A stretch of 64,000 nucleotides of DNA from Gemmatales bacterium (GCA_026004675.1 BPJP01000004.1:372001-436000), one strand, 5' to 3'. Counted from the first letter of the stretch, positions 47,201 to 56,558 are shown. The notes: a model not told the origin generated them from the sequence alone. Made by a program: numbers and translations.

Positions 47201-48279
47201 TGCCACGAACAGAAGCGCTTCGGCAACTAGGCGAGTTCAAAGCCGCTCTCTCCCTGGTCAACCGTGGACTTAAAGCTTTTCCAGCTGAAAGCAAGAAAGA
47301 CGGCGAGCTGCTGGCGCTACGCAGCCTCGTCAAGCTGGATCTGCTGCTATCGACGAAGGACGGGGTCATTGATGCCAAAGACGAACAAGTCGTGGCTGCT
47401 ACCAAGGATGCACAGGCCGCAATCGCTGCCGGTGCCGTTGCCTCCGGCCATTATTCACTCGGCCGCATCGCCGAGGAAACTCGCGATTACGCGAGTGCCG
47501 AAAAGAACTACCGGCAGGCTATTGCTGCTCACAAGCAGAATGACGACCTCGGTGGCCGCTATCGGCTCGCATTGGCTCGAGTCTTGTTGAAAAAGCAGCA
47601 GGGTGGGGCGGTGCCGCGGAAAAACGGCCAGGTTCCCCCGCCGAAACCGGTGGGCGCACGGCCCGTCATTCACCTGCATCCTGTCTCGCTCCTGACGGCG
47701 GCATTCATCGCAGCGCAAGACGACGAAGACGAAGAGGCACCCGACCCAAGAATCGAAGAAGCGATCAAGCTGGCCGAAGAGGCCATTCGCGCTGGCAACC
47801 TGGAAGGGCATCTGATCAAGGCTTTGGCCCTCGGTCAGAAGAAGATGTGGAACGCCGCTGTTCTCGAATACGTCGAAGGGCTGGCGCGACTCGCCAAGAA
47901 ACCCGAACGGGCCGAGCAACTCCGAATGCTGATCGAGAATCATCCTGCGTTCAAGATTCCCGATGGGCTTCGGCCACCCAATCCCATGCTTGCCGAGAGG
48001 CACTATGCCCATGGCCTCCGCCACTACTGGGCCAGACGATACCGCGACGCCGAGAAGGAATTCCTCACCGCCGTCTCGTACTACGATCAGGATGCCCGCT
48101 TCATGTACTACCTGGGACTGGCTCGTTTGGCCCAGGGAAAACAGGAACTGGCTGACAACGCTTTCAAACGCGGCGGCTTGCTCGAAGCCCAAAACAAGCC
48201 GGGACGAGCCGCCATCAGCAACACCCTTGAACGTATCCAGGGCCGGACGCGCGAGCATCTCAACCGCTTCCGCCCGTGA
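44233..48279 (+). CDS. Giant zinc-ribbon, threonine-repeat, single-pass membrane TPR protein (1348 aa)
   Basis: The ATG at 44233 starts directly with a zinc ribbon (Cys5, Cys8, Cys19, Cys22); a GTG two codons earlier is the alternative. Residues ~45-370 are a low-complexity Ala/Pro/Thr region with about fifteen short T-x-L/M repeats (TMLAEGD, TTLVPPDQM, TKLAAGAAP). One membrane helix follows at about 384-408 (GVFGMLVGSAAVITLAAYDIL). The large remainder is helical: TPR-like segments (FENREFTQAIGVFDKIEEKTPEVYAYRG), a lysine-rich coiled coil (KQAKELKNKADSLTKENKKLTSELM), then more TPRs up to the C-terminus. It looks like a signalling or assembly scaffold spanning the inner membrane. I do not recognise a named family. 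Confidence 0.8.
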   Translation: MAKQCEKCHKTYDDELTACPHCAAAQIPPAADSSDPLATVKIKRDPQEHVDLGVLEAPGEGESAVDLGALYRPEPPPAPPGTPSSPLLGREAGAPASGAGPSSESLLAKAAESGPLSAPPEPSPEKATHVAKQSAPATQMAKQQTPATMLAQEGPLDIPGEEKPDDPKKTGVAAGAAPPTMLAEGDPSKMTQLAPSQAQQTMLSKDVAGKPTTLVPPDQMDAEARAKPMDPKATQLAGAAPPVTQLATGAAAPTKLAKGGVPTTLVPPDDMEALLRDQGPKGTKLAAGAAHPTQLGAGAAPTTKLVPPDEMDALAREQAGGPKATKLAAGAAPHTTLAGPGEMEALAETAPIEREEAIVTEEISEAVAEEEPIPMPVPKKATKRILASGVFGMLVGSAAVITLAAYDILPMKQIKGWFGIEVIELKPGTEISLEQGIRFFENREFTQAIGVFDKIEEKTPEVYAYRGRAVWLRYLDQKTKNNQPFSADDSEVGRAKADLQRAEAKVPEAKLWLGQIEETVGTRDAAKAIYLQGKQAFPQSAAMFETQIMRIDSAPEANAQSRAPGNGRDAIDGGIDLFFVMFQEGGEKPKLPDEAGYEFWRAAQLLKENKFDEAIKAMENAREIHKKQRYLRLPKAQNPKSDPTEQIFIRAADELITYLKLRKEIYEFSKDKDPLTTLKEALIAAKQQESGKKVAALIEQLKKRNIIADGKEWNQGVEKLLNAYDQWDAIRKALVDAKKMKDDDRDVKTGFDKLVQDYEKQAKELKNKADSLTKENKKLTSELMIMTSRFNNVNGTLQGVVDRLAKGEPPYVPAKTSTEKEGKVILAAVDKVIDEAYAPIVRALGRVAGDLTHVGNSATHRLSKDFDLAANLASSEARVARLRTILLQSRTPHQMLDIWIPFLEQQRENQPIADRAALDAANVLKDAGADPETHHKAYGVQGLAQRNLEKFDDARKSLALALKGGNEKAAWRLYVELGLNELTDPNAYYLPRTEALRQLGEFKAALSLVNRGLKAFPAESKKDGELLALRSLVKLDLLLSTKDGVIDAKDEQVVAATKDAQAAIAAGAVASGHYSLGRIAEETRDYASAEKNYRQAIAAHKQNDDLGGRYRLALARVLLKKQQGGAVPRKNGQVPPPKPVGARPVIHLHPVSLLTAAFIAAQDDEDEEAPDPRIEEAIKLAEEAIRAGNLEGHLIKALALGQKKMWNAAVLEYVEGLARLAKKPERAEQLRMLIENHPAFKIPDGLRPPNPMLAERHYAHGLRHYWARRYRDAEKEFLTAVSYYDQDARFMYYLGLARLAQGKQELADNAFKRGGLLEAQNKPGRAAISNTLERIQGRTREHLNRFRP

Positions 48280-48297
48280 AAAGTTTGTTGGCCAGCG

Positions 48298-48343
48298 GGG
48301 CTGCCTTTCAACACGTCGCGTCAGGCTGTTCGGAAGGCAGCCC
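48298..48343 (+). terminator. Probable rho-independent terminator after the TPR gene
   Basis: GGGCTGCCTT (48298-48307) pairs perfectly with AAGGCAGCCC (48334-48343); the run TCTTTCTTTG follows. The loop is long (26 bases). It lies 19 bases after the stop. Confidence 0.65.
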
Positions 48344-48528
48344 TCTTTCTTTGTCAGGCCAGGTTCTTTTGTCTTCTTTCGCCGCCGACACGAATGTGCT
48401 AGGATGCCGTCCGGAGAACGCATTCTCGACGACGAATCGATTCATCACAGTCGATCCAGAAGCGAACCGAACGACGGTTTGCAGTGAGGGACGTGCAGCC
48501 TGCTGATTCGCAAGAGTTGGTTAGATCG

Positions 48529-49521
48529 ATGAACCCGACCTTCCCTTCGTGCCGACTTCGACGCCTGCGTCGCCATCCGGTTTTGCGCGATCTCGTGCGT
48601 GAGACGTCCTTGTCGGCGGACGATTTCATTCTGCCTCTTTTCGTTCGGCACGGAAAAGACATCAAGAAAGAGATCTCATCGATGCCGGGAAATTACCAGC
48701 TCAGCGTGGACCGACTCGTGGACGAAGTCGGTGCCGCCCGTGACCTGGGCATCAAAGCGTTTATTCTCTTCGGCATTCCGGAATCGAAAGATGCTACTGG
48801 CTCGAGTGCATTAGCAGACGAAGGGGTCGTGCAGCAGGCGTTGCGAACGTTGCGGCCGAGATTTCCCGATGTGTTGCTGATCACTGACGAGTGCTTCTGC
48901 GAATACACCGATCATGGCCATTGTGGCTTGCTCAAGGAAGAAGGCGGCCGGCTCGATGTCGACAATGATGCGACGTTGGATATGCTGGTTGAACAATGTA
49001 TCAGCCATGCTCGTGCCGGTGCCGATATGGTTGCACCTAGTGGCATGATGGATGGCATGGTGACGGCGATCCGGCGCGGGCTGGATGAAGCAGGTTTCAC
49101 GTGGTTGCCGATCATGAGTTACTCGGCCAAATATGCATCGGCATTTTACGGTCCGTTCCGCGACGCGGCGGAATCGCCACCGCAGTTCGGCGACCGATCG
49201 ACGTATCAGATGGACCCAGCCAACGGCGATGAAGCCCTGCGCGAAACTGCGCTGGATATCGCCGAAGGCGCCGACATTGTCATGGTCAAGCCGGCGCTGG
49301 CATATTTGGACATCATTCGGCGAGTCAAGGAGAAGTTCGGCTTGCCGATTGCCGCCTACAACGTCAGCGGGGAATTTGCGATGGTCAAAGCCGCTGCCCA
49401 GAAAGGCTGGCTCGATGAACGTCGCGTAGTCTTGGAAATCCTCACAAGCATCAAGCGCGCTGGCGCTGATATGATCCTCACCTATTTCGCTCGCGATGCG
49501 GCAAAATGGCTGAAGACGTAA
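48529..49521 (+). CDS. hemB: Delta-aminolevulinic acid dehydratase (porphobilinogen synthase)
   Basis: Condenses two 5-aminolevulinate molecules to porphobilinogen in tetrapyrrole synthesis. In 330-residue numbering from the ATG at 48529, the two catalytic lysines are Lys201 (SYSAKYAS) and Lys254 (IVMVKPA). The metal site is of the cysteine type, Cys122, Cys124 and Cys132 in [14 protein letters not shown], implying a zinc-dependent enzyme. An in-frame codon at 48484 would add a 15-residue N-terminal extension that the family lacks. No other haem genes are adjacent. Confidence 0.96.
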   Translation: MNPTFPSCRLRRLRRHPVLRDLVRETSLSADDFILPLFVRHGKDIKKEISSMPGNYQLSVDRLVDEVGAARDLGIKAFILFGIPESKDATGSSALADEGVVQQALRTLRPRFPDVLLITDECFCEYTDHGHCGLLKEEGGRLDVDNDATLDMLVEQCISHARAGADMVAPSGMMDGMVTAIRRGLDEAGFTWLPIMSYSAKYASAFYGPFRDAAESPPQFGDRSTYQMDPANGDEALRETALDIAEGADIVMVKPALAYLDIIRRVKEKFGLPIAAYNVSGEFAMVKAAAQKGWLDERRVVLEILTSIKRAGADMILTYFARDAAKWLKT

Positions 49522-49855
49522 AATCGAATCCTCCGTTTCATGTCACGTGTGGATAAAGCGGACATTCACCGCGATATTGAACAGCGTTTTGCCCGCTGTG
49601 ACGTAGAACGCTTTCCCCCTTTGGACCAGCGAAGGTTCGGTTGGTCATAACGTGCGGTAGAGCGTTCCAGCGAAGCTGAAGCTGAGAGCAGCGTAGCGTA
49701 CACAATCTTCCCGGTCATGGAGGACAACATCGAAGTCGAGCGAATTGCCAGGCTTTTTCCATTTTGCCTGAGAAAACATTGCTGAAGGACCCATGTTCAT
49801 CGAATAAGATGACACGAATCGATCTGGCGAAAACGGATTTCCGAAACGGTGCGAC
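49522..49855. other. Intergenic region before the nucleotidyltransferase gene
   Basis: A 334-base stretch with no supportable gene, RNA or hairpin. Short open frames here lack ribosome-binding sites and recognisable sequence. Confidence 0.5.
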
Positions 49856-50584
49856 ATGAAACGACGCGGAGTGATTCTGGCAGGGGGCAAAGGCACCAGG
49901 CTTGGAGACTTGACAAAGGTCACGAATAAACACTTGTTGCCCGTCGGCTCGATGCCGATGGTTTTTTATCCGCTGAAGAAACTGGTCGGCGCGGGAATCA
50001 GCGAAATCCTGTTGGTATCCGGCACGGAACACATGGGGGATTTCGTGGAACTGCTTGGTTCCGGGCGTGAGTATGGCTGCAGCCTGACGTATCGCGTTCA
50101 GGACGAAGCTGGCGGGATCGCCCAGGCACTTGGCCTGGCAGCCCATTTTTGCCGGGACGCCATTTCTGTCGTACTCCTTGGTGATAACATTTTTTACGAT
50201 CCGTTGGGACCAATTGTTGAGGAAGCCTCCTCGCATCCAGAATGGGCATGGCTAACGTTGATGAAGGTTTCGGATCCACAGCGATTCGGCGTGGCCGAAT
50301 TGCAAAACGACCGAATTGTATCAATCGAAGAGAAACCAGCAAAACCAAAAAGCGACTATGCCGTCCTTGGCATCTACATCTATCCTCCTGACGTGTACGA
50401 CATCATTCCGGAACTTCGCCCCAGCGGCCGGGGCGAGTTGGAAATCACCGACGTCAACCAGCGTTTTCTGAAGCAGGAACGTCTCGGCTACTCCCTATTA
50501 AACAACTATTGGACCGACGCAGGCACGCTCGATTCGCTTGCCTACGCGAACCAACTGGTTCGTCAGCAACCACCGCTGTTCTGA
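49856..50584 (+). CDS. Glucose-1-phosphate thymidylyltransferase-like sugar nucleotidyltransferase
   Basis: A 242-residue RmlA-type enzyme that would join a sugar-1-phosphate to a nucleotide for envelope polysaccharide synthesis. The signature GVILAGGKGTRLGDLTKVTNKHLLPVGSMPMVFYPL is at residues 5-40; the metal-binding Asp lies in VVLLGDNIFYD; SIEEKPAKPKSDYAVLGIYIY and GRGELEITDVN follow. It is shorter than classical RmlA (~290 aa) because it ends soon after the catalytic core, like the short bacterial/archaeal form. The nucleotide (dTTP or UTP) is not certain. Confidence 0.88.
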   Translation: MKRRGVILAGGKGTRLGDLTKVTNKHLLPVGSMPMVFYPLKKLVGAGISEILLVSGTEHMGDFVELLGSGREYGCSLTYRVQDEAGGIAQALGLAAHFCRDAISVVLLGDNIFYDPLGPIVEEASSHPEWAWLTLMKVSDPQRFGVAELQNDRIVSIEEKPAKPKSDYAVLGIYIYPPDVYDIIPELRPSGRGELEITDVNQRFLKQERLGYSLLNNYWTDAGTLDSLAYANQLVRQQPPLF

Positions 50585-50788
50585 AAACGCTGACGGGTAC
50601 CATCGCTTTAGACGATTCGCGGAACCAGTAACGCCAGCGTCCCTCGTCCGGTTGGTGCGGTTTTTCCAATATTGTCGAGTGTATTCGGTGAGGAATCCGG
50701 GAATTCCCCTTGCATGAAGGCCAAGTGGGCGGCTAGGCTAAATTCCCGCCCATTGCAAGTGTGCTGGGCTCTTTGTGAGGAGGATGCC

Positions 50789-51226
50789 ATGGCGACTCTG
50801 AACGACATCCTGAAAGTCAAAGGTAACCATGTCGAGACCATCAGTCCGCATGGGACGGTGCTCGATGCCGCCATCCAGATGAAAGAGAACAACATCGGTG
50901 CCCTGGTGGTAATGGAGAACGATCGTGTGTGCGGCATCATTTCCGAGCGGGATATCCTGCTGCAAGTCGTGGCAGCCCAGCGTGATCCGGCGGCGACGCG
51001 TGTCGGCGAAGTCATGACGCGTGAAGTGTGCTGCGCCACGCCGCAAACTTCTTTGGAAGAAGCCCAGGTCGCCATGAAGGATCGGCGCATCCGCCATCTG
51101 CCTGTCGTGGATGAACACGAGAAAATCGTTGGCGTGGTTTCGATCGGCGACTTGAATGCCCAAGTGGCCCACACCAAAGAGACGACGATTCACTTGCTGC
51201 ACGAGTACATCTACGGCCAGACTTGA
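50789..51226 (+). CDS. Two-CBS-domain protein
   Basis: A 145-residue cytoplasmic protein made of a CBS pair: VETISPHGTVLDAAIQMKENNIGALVVMEND...CGIISERDIL and VCCATPQTSLEEAQVAMKDRRIRHLPVVDE...VGVVSIGDL. CBS pairs bind adenine nucleotides and act as energy sensors. The ATG at 50789 follows GAGGAGG; the frame is open further upstream but that part has no CBS homology. No partner enzyme is fused or adjacent. Confidence 0.92.
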   Translation: MATLNDILKVKGNHVETISPHGTVLDAAIQMKENNIGALVVMENDRVCGIISERDILLQVVAAQRDPAATRVGEVMTREVCCATPQTSLEEAQVAMKDRRIRHLPVVDEHEKIVGVVSIGDLNAQVAHTKETTIHLLHEYIYGQT

Positions 51227-51289
51227 TCGTTCCCGTTCGTTTTTGGCACACGTTGTTCATTCCGAGTGAAACAGGAAGTCGTTTGCCTT

Positions 51290-51832
51290 ATGCAGCCGAG
51301 AGTGGATCGGTTTGCCGACGCATTTGTCGCTGCTGTTTGTCGCGAACTGGATAACGCCAGGGGTACGATCCAGCATTGCGTGGAGCAATTGACGGACGAG
51401 CAGCTGTGGGCGCGTCCCGCGGAATCGATGAACAGCATTGGCAATTTGTTGCTCCATCTATGCGGCAATTTGCGGCAATGGATCGTATCCGGCATAGGTG
51501 GAGCGGCTGACACCCGCGATCGTCCTCGTGAATTTGCCGAACGAGGCCCGCTGCCACGAGCCGATCTTCTCTTCCAGCTCGACCGAACCGTGGCCGAAGC
51601 CAGGAATGCGCTGCGAAAAGCGACGGCAGAATCACTTTTGCAACCGAGACGCATCCAAGGTTTCGATGTCAATGGCCTCGAAGCGGTTATCGACTCGGTG
51701 GCACATTTCCGTGGCCATACCCAGGAAATCGTTCATTTGACCCGCCGCCTGCTGGGCGAACGCTATCGTTTCGCCTTTGTGCCAGCCACAGTGGAACAAG
51801 GGGCTCCGAAAGAAGCGAGCCAACCGGAATGA
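51290..51832 (+). CDS. DinB-like four-helix protein (DUF1572 type)
   Basis: About 180 residues with the DinB/YfiT fold pattern: ELDNARGTIQHCVEQLTDEQLWARP, then SIGNLLLHLCGNLRQWI and DSVAHFRGHTQEIVHLTRRLLG. Three histidines at the expected positions (LLLHL, AHFRGH) could bind a metal. DUF1572/DinB_2 members may be thiol-dependent transferases, but no reaction is known here. Start uncertain (51266 or 51290). Confidence 0.82.
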   Translation: MQPRVDRFADAFVAAVCRELDNARGTIQHCVEQLTDEQLWARPAESMNSIGNLLLHLCGNLRQWIVSGIGGAADTRDRPREFAERGPLPRADLLFQLDRTVAEARNALRKATAESLLQPRRIQGFDVNGLEAVIDSVAHFRGHTQEIVHLTRRLLGERYRFAFVPATVEQGAPKEASQPE

Positions 51833-51850
51833 ACGAGCAACGGCGCGGCC

Positions 51851-53386
51851 TCAGCGTGCCCAAAGTTTCCGATCGAGGGTGCGATAAGCAATGGCTTCGC
51901 TGATGTGGTGAGGCCGAATGGACTGAGAATCTTCCAGGTCGGCGATCGTTCGAGCCATGCGGAGAATGCGGTCGTGAGCCCGCGCCGACAACCCTAGTTC
52001 ATCCATCGCCATCTTGAGAAGGTTTCGGCACTGATCGTCCAAAGCGCAAAATTTACGAATCTGCCGGCTGGTCATTCGGCTGTTGAGCCGATGGCTGGCT
52101 TTGCCAAAACGTCGCTTTTGATGTTCGCGTGCGCGGAGAACTTGTTCACGCATCATGGCGCTACTCGTTCCTTCCTTGCCGATTGACAGCTCCTGAAACG
52201 GCACAGCCGGTACTTCGATATGCATGTCAATGCGATCGAGGAGAGGACCACTAATCCGACCGATATAGCGCTCGACCAAGACAGGGTTGCATTTGCACTG
52301 TCTGCGGCTGTCTCCCAGGTAGCCGCACGGACATGGGTTCATCGCTGCAACGAGAATGAAATCGGCGGGAAATGTGGTAGAGGACATGGCGCGGGATATC
52401 GTGACGACACCTTCTTCGAGCGGTTGCCGCAATACTTCCAAACTGCGGCGATTGAATTCGGGCAATTCATCCAAAAACAAGACCCCATGATGGGCCAGGC
52501 TGATTTCTCCCGGCGCGGGAATGCGACCGCCTCCAACCATGCCGGCATCGCTGATCGTATGATGAGGCGCTCGAAAAGGACGCACAGCCAAAAGCGGCTC
52601 GTCTGGTTTCAACCTGCCCAACGCGCTGTAGATCCGCGTGGTTTCTAAACTTTCCGATGGAACCAAAGGCGGCAGAATGGTCGGCAAACGCCTGGCCAAC
52701 ATGGTTTTGCCTGTCCCGGGAGACCCGATCATCAGAATGTTATGTCCGCCGGCAGCAGCTACCACCAAGGCCCGTTTGGCGAATTCCTGACCACGAACGT
52801 CGGCGAAGTCGACATCATATGTATTCAGTTGGGCAAACAAGTCTTCAATTCGTGCCGCAACCGGTTCGGCTGGCAATTCGCCAGAGAGGATACCCACTGC
52901 CTCCGCCAGCGAGGCGACCCCGAAAACATTCACCTTCTCTACCACCCCCGCTTCGCGTGCGTTTGCCGATGGGACGAGCATGTTCGGCAAATTCCGCTCC
53001 GCCGAGGCCATAGCGATCGACAGGGCGCCTTTGATTTTGCGTACGCTGCCGTCCAGCGCTAGTTCGCCAACCATCACCCAATCGCGGATTTGCTCCGGCA
53101 GCAATTGGCCCGTGGCAACCAAAAGTCCCAAGGCAATGGGCAAGTCAAAAGAACCGGCGTCCTTGGGCAGATCAGCGGGGGCTAAATTGATGACGGTTCG
53201 GCCGTTGGGACGCTGGTAGCCCAAATTGGCCAACGCACGCTCGATGCGATGGATGCTTTCGCGCACCGCCGCTTCCGGCAAACCAACCAGCACCGTTTTC
53301 GGCAATCCGCCGGATACGTCCACTTCCACTTCGACCGGAACTGCGTCGATGCCCTGGATAGCGAAAGTATTTAGTTTTGCCAGCAT
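51851..53386 (-). CDS. comM: YifB/ComM-family Mg-chelatase-like AAA+ ATPase
   Basis: In 511-residue numbering from the ATG at 53384-53386 the protein starts with the ComM signature MLAKLNTFAIQGIDAVPVEVEVDVSGGLP. A Lon-protease-like N-terminal domain is followed by the AAA+ core with Walker A GSPGTGKT at 221-228, then FRAPHHTISDAGMVGGG, LAHHGVLFLDELPEF, a zinc-like CPCGYLGDSRRQCKC segment, and the C-terminal HRILRMARTIADLE domain. ComM is a helicase that extends heteroduplex in natural transformation. A longer frame to 53494 is open but adds no family sequence. Confidence 0.93.
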   Translation of the reverse strand: MLAKLNTFAIQGIDAVPVEVEVDVSGGLPKTVLVGLPEAAVRESIHRIERALANLGYQRPNGRTVINLAPADLPKDAGSFDLPIALGLLVATGQLLPEQIRDWVMVGELALDGSVRKIKGALSIAMASAERNLPNMLVPSANAREAGVVEKVNVFGVASLAEAVGILSGELPAEPVAARIEDLFAQLNTYDVDFADVRGQEFAKRALVVAAAGGHNILMIGSPGTGKTMLARRLPTILPPLVPSESLETTRIYSALGRLKPDEPLLAVRPFRAPHHTISDAGMVGGGRIPAPGEISLAHHGVLFLDELPEFNRRSLEVLRQPLEEGVVTISRAMSSTTFPADFILVAAMNPCPCGYLGDSRRQCKCNPVLVERYIGRISGPLLDRIDMHIEVPAVPFQELSIGKEGTSSAMMREQVLRAREHQKRRFGKASHRLNSRMTSRQIRKFCALDDQCRNLLKMAMDELGLSARAHDRILRMARTIADLEDSQSIRPHHISEAIAYRTLDRKLWAR

Positions 53387-53568
53387 GCTATCTTCACGCG
53401 CCGTAGAGTCATGATCCGCTTTTGCTGACAGCCTAACACCGCAAGCCGAAGAAGGAAACTTAAAATAACCGGGTAGCGACTGGCGCGTCGACATCGGCCG
53501 TTCGCCGGTTCGTCTTTCGTACGTATAACGGTCTGTGACAACAGGCTGTCTCTGGTATGAGGTGCGCC

Positions 53569-55152
53569 ATGCTGATTGGCTACGTGAGCGACGAGTATTT
53601 CGTGGCCCTGCCTGATGTGCTCATCGAGTTGGAAGACGGGAAAGCTTCGTGGGAAACGCGATCTCGGGCCAGCGGCGCGATTTATGCAGAGGTTCCTCCC
53701 GGTGAATATCGAGTGACATTGCACAAGAGCGGCTTCGGCGCCAAATCTGTGCGAACCGTTATCACACCGGACCGCCCTTCTCAGTTTCGCTTGCTTTCCG
53801 ACTGTCTGCTCGGCTACGCCTGGCCGAAATGGGTCAAGGCGGGAGAATTCTCTGAGTTCCGCGTCCATTCTCCGGAAGCATATAAACTCGAATTGTGGCA
53901 TTACAGCTGGAAGAAACAGCTCGTCGAACCGCTCGGCTGGTTCGACGAACATGGTCCCCGAGCCGTCCTGCAGATCACTCCCGATGGCGATTACACACAA
54001 ACGGGAGTGCAATGGAACAAGCATGGTTACTATAGCAAGGTGCATCAGCAGCGGGTTCGGGCGCCGAATAAAAGCGGGCTTTATTACTTTCATGCCAAGA
54101 CGGCATCGGGACGCTTCTTTTCCTTTCCCTGGATTGTGGCGCCGGCTCGTCCCAAGCACAAACTTGCCGTTCTCGTCTCCAACATCAATTGGAACGCCTA
54201 CAACAATTTTGGTGGCCGAAGCAACTATATTCATCCCGACGCTTTGCCCTCCAAGCCCGTCGTCAATGCCCGTCTCGAGTGTAAACGTTACACCGATCCC
54301 GATCATATCGTCTACGATTGCGACGATTACGCGCCGCTATCGTTTGACCGCCCTGAGCCGATGAATTGCATTGCGGAGACCGAAAGAATCAGTGATCCCA
54401 TTAGCGGCCGCAACGCCTGCCATCTCGCACCGGCGGAATGGCGATTGCTTGGCTGGCTTGCCCATCAGGGATTCGCTCACGACGTTTACGCCGAGACGCA
54501 GTTGCATGACGGCACGCTCGATCTCGACAGCTACCAGGCACTGGTACTGGGGCCGCATCCCGAATACTGGTCGAAACGTATGTACGACAGCGTTAAAAGT
54601 TGGGTGATGGAACGCGGCGGCAAGCTTGTTTATCTCGGAGGTAATGGTCTCAACTGCGAAGTCGAATTCCTCGATTCCCATACCATGACCGTGCGTAACG
54701 GCGACATGCGTGAATTGCGGCAAAAGAAAGCCGAAAGCCGATTTCATCTCAGACATGAATCCGAAGCCAATTTGCTCGGCGTCGTCTTTACCGAAAGCGG
54801 CGCGATGACAGCCGCTCCTTACCGCGTTATCCAACCTGACCATTGGGTTTTTGCCGGAACCGGTTTGAAGAAAGGCCGGATTTTCGGCGAGCGCAGCTTG
54901 CACGAACGATGTCCTGGCGGCGCGTCTGGCCACGAAACGGACAAGATTTCACCATCGTCGCCAAGAAACGTTGAATTACTGGCCAAGGGGTTGAATCCCG
55001 ACGACGGCGGCGCCGACATGGTCTATTTCGAAACCCCCAGCAAAGGGGCTGTCTTTTCCGTCGGTTCGATATGCTGGGTCAGCTCTTTGATTGTCGATGA
55101 CCACGTGTCCCGAATTACCACCAACGTCTTGAAGCGATTTCTCAAAAAATAG
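53569..55152 (+). CDS. N,N-dimethylformamidase large-subunit-like protein with carboxypeptidase-regulatory-like N-terminus
   Basis: The ATG at 53569 is five bases after GAGGTG; one at 53557 is the alternative. Residues ~1-80 form a beta-sandwich like the carboxypeptidase-regulatory domain (SDEYFVALPDVLIELEDG...PPGEYRVTLHKSGFG). The rest matches the C-terminal domain of the DMFase large subunit: VLVSNINWNAYNNFGGRSNY, AAEWRLLGWLAHQGFAHDVYAETQ-like sequence, YQALVLGPHPEYWSKRMYD and GGKLVYLGGNGL. The fold is amidohydrolase/glutamine-amidotransferase-like. The true substrate is unknown; no small DMFase subunit gene is adjacent. Confidence 0.82.
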   Translation: MLIGYVSDEYFVALPDVLIELEDGKASWETRSRASGAIYAEVPPGEYRVTLHKSGFGAKSVRTVITPDRPSQFRLLSDCLLGYAWPKWVKAGEFSEFRVHSPEAYKLELWHYSWKKQLVEPLGWFDEHGPRAVLQITPDGDYTQTGVQWNKHGYYSKVHQQRVRAPNKSGLYYFHAKTASGRFFSFPWIVAPARPKHKLAVLVSNINWNAYNNFGGRSNYIHPDALPSKPVVNARLECKRYTDPDHIVYDCDDYAPLSFDRPEPMNCIAETERISDPISGRNACHLAPAEWRLLGWLAHQGFAHDVYAETQLHDGTLDLDSYQALVLGPHPEYWSKRMYDSVKSWVMERGGKLVYLGGNGLNCEVEFLDSHTMTVRNGDMRELRQKKAESRFHLRHESEANLLGVVFTESGAMTAAPYRVIQPDHWVFAGTGLKKGRIFGERSLHERCPGGASGHETDKISPSSPRNVELLAKGLNPDDGGADMVYFETPSKGAVFSVGSICWVSSLIVDDHVSRITTNVLKRFLKK

Positions 55153-55253
55153 CACACCACCTACTGTGGTTTGTCGAACCAACTGTTGCTGCTCGGCACG
55201 CATACAATGACCGAAACGACTTTCCCTTCACTTCAATCATTGCGGAGGATGCA

Positions 55254-56558
55254 ATGGCGATCGCCGAGCATGAAGAAACATGTCTGGCAAAACCCAGAGA
55301 GGTTGGCGTTTATGAACGATCTCCCATGTTTCGGATGGCGTGCCGACAACTCGAACTGGCCGCCGAACACATCGACATCGATCCCGGCGTACTCGAGCGT
55401 CTGAAACTGCCGAAGCGGGCGGTCTTGGTCAGCATTCCCATCCGAATGGACAGCGATGGCAGAACCGAGAACTTCATCGGCTATCGGGTGCAGCACAGCT
55501 TGACGAGCGGACCATCGAAAGGGGGCCTTCGTTACCATCCGAGTGTCGATTTGGGAGAAGTGGCGGCTCTGGCCATGTTCATGTCGTGGAAGTGCGGCAT
55601 CATGAACCTGCCGTTTGGTGGTGCGAAAGGGGGCATCGCCTGCGACCCGGAATACATGACGATCGGCGAAAAAGAACGGCTGACACGACGTTTCACCGAG
55701 GAAGTACTGGCCGTCATCGGTCCACGCAAGGATGTCATGGCACCCGATCTGGGCACCGACGAGCAGACCATGGCTTGGATCATGGATACGTACAGCATGA
55801 AAGTCGGCTACTGCTGTCCGGAAATCGTTACCGGCAAACCTGTCGAGCTTGGCGGCTGTGTCGGACGACGCCAGGCCACTGGTCGCGGCATGGTCTACTG
55901 CATTATGGAAGCCTTGAAGGAACTCAAAATCGAACCAGGTACCGCAACCGTCGCCATTCAGGGATTCGGTAATGTCGGTTCCGTTGTCGCCAAGGAACTG
56001 TTCGACCGAGGTCTGAAAATCATCGCCATTGGTGATCGCACCGGCGCTATTTACAACAAGAACGGTTTCGACGTCGACGATGTACTGCGACACGTTACCC
56101 GCGATCGACTCGTTCGTTATCCCAAAGGCGAAGTGATTTCTCAGGCCGAGTTGCTCGAGTGCTCGTGTACGGTACTGGTGCCCGCGGCGATCGAAAGGGT
56201 GATCACCGAGGAAAACGCCTCCCGATTGAAATGCCGACTTTTGGCGGAAGCGGCCAACGGCCCGACGACTCCGGAGGCCGACGAGATTCTCAACAATAGC
56301 GACATTTACATCATTCCCGACATCATCGGCAACGCTGGCGGCGTGACCGTTTCCTACTTCGAATGGGTTCAGGACCTGCAGCAGTGGATGTGGACTGAAG
56401 AACAAATCAACCGCCAACTCGAAGAGTTGATGCTGCGTGCCTTTCACAAGATTCGCAAACAGGCGCGCGAGCGCCAGTTGTCGATGCGCATGGCGGCATT
56501 GACGCTGGGAATCGAGAAGGCCGCCCGCGAAAAAGAACGACGCGGCTTGTTCCCGTAA
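55254..56558 (+). CDS. gdhA: Glutamate dehydrogenase (Glu/Leu/Phe/Val family)
   Basis: Interconverts glutamate with 2-oxoglutarate and ammonium. The catalytic lysine is Lys125 in LPFGGAKGGI, substrate-binding RVQHSLTSGPSKGGLRYHP precedes it, and the dinucleotide fold is marked by GFGNVGS at residues 237-243. 434 residues is normal for the small hexameric class. GCVGRRQATGRGMVYC and IIPDIIGNAGGVTVSYFEW are also diagnostic. An ATG at 55254 with GGAGG upstream sets the start. Cofactor preference (NAD or NADP) is not clear by eye. Confidence 0.93.
   Translation: MAIAEHEETCLAKPREVGVYERSPMFRMACRQLELAAEHIDIDPGVLERLKLPKRAVLVSIPIRMDSDGRTENFIGYRVQHSLTSGPSKGGLRYHPSVDLGEVAALAMFMSWKCGIMNLPFGGAKGGIACDPEYMTIGEKERLTRRFTEEVLAVIGPRKDVMAPDLGTDEQTMAWIMDTYSMKVGYCCPEIVTGKPVELGGCVGRRQATGRGMVYCIMEALKELKIEPGTATVAIQGFGNVGSVVAKELFDRGLKIIAIGDRTGAIYNKNGFDVDDVLRHVTRDRLVRYPKGEVISQAELLECSCTVLVPAAIERVITEENASRLKCRLLAEAANGPTTPEADEILNNSDIYIIPDIIGNAGGVTVSYFEWVQDLQQWMWTEEQINRQLEELMLRAFHKIRKQARERQLSMRMAALTLGIEKAAREKERRGLFP

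Noticed and set aside
46045-47226. 393-codon minus-strand frame inside the giant TPR gene.
   Set aside because: Shadow of a long, GC-biased coding region; no ribosome-binding site or recognisable domain.
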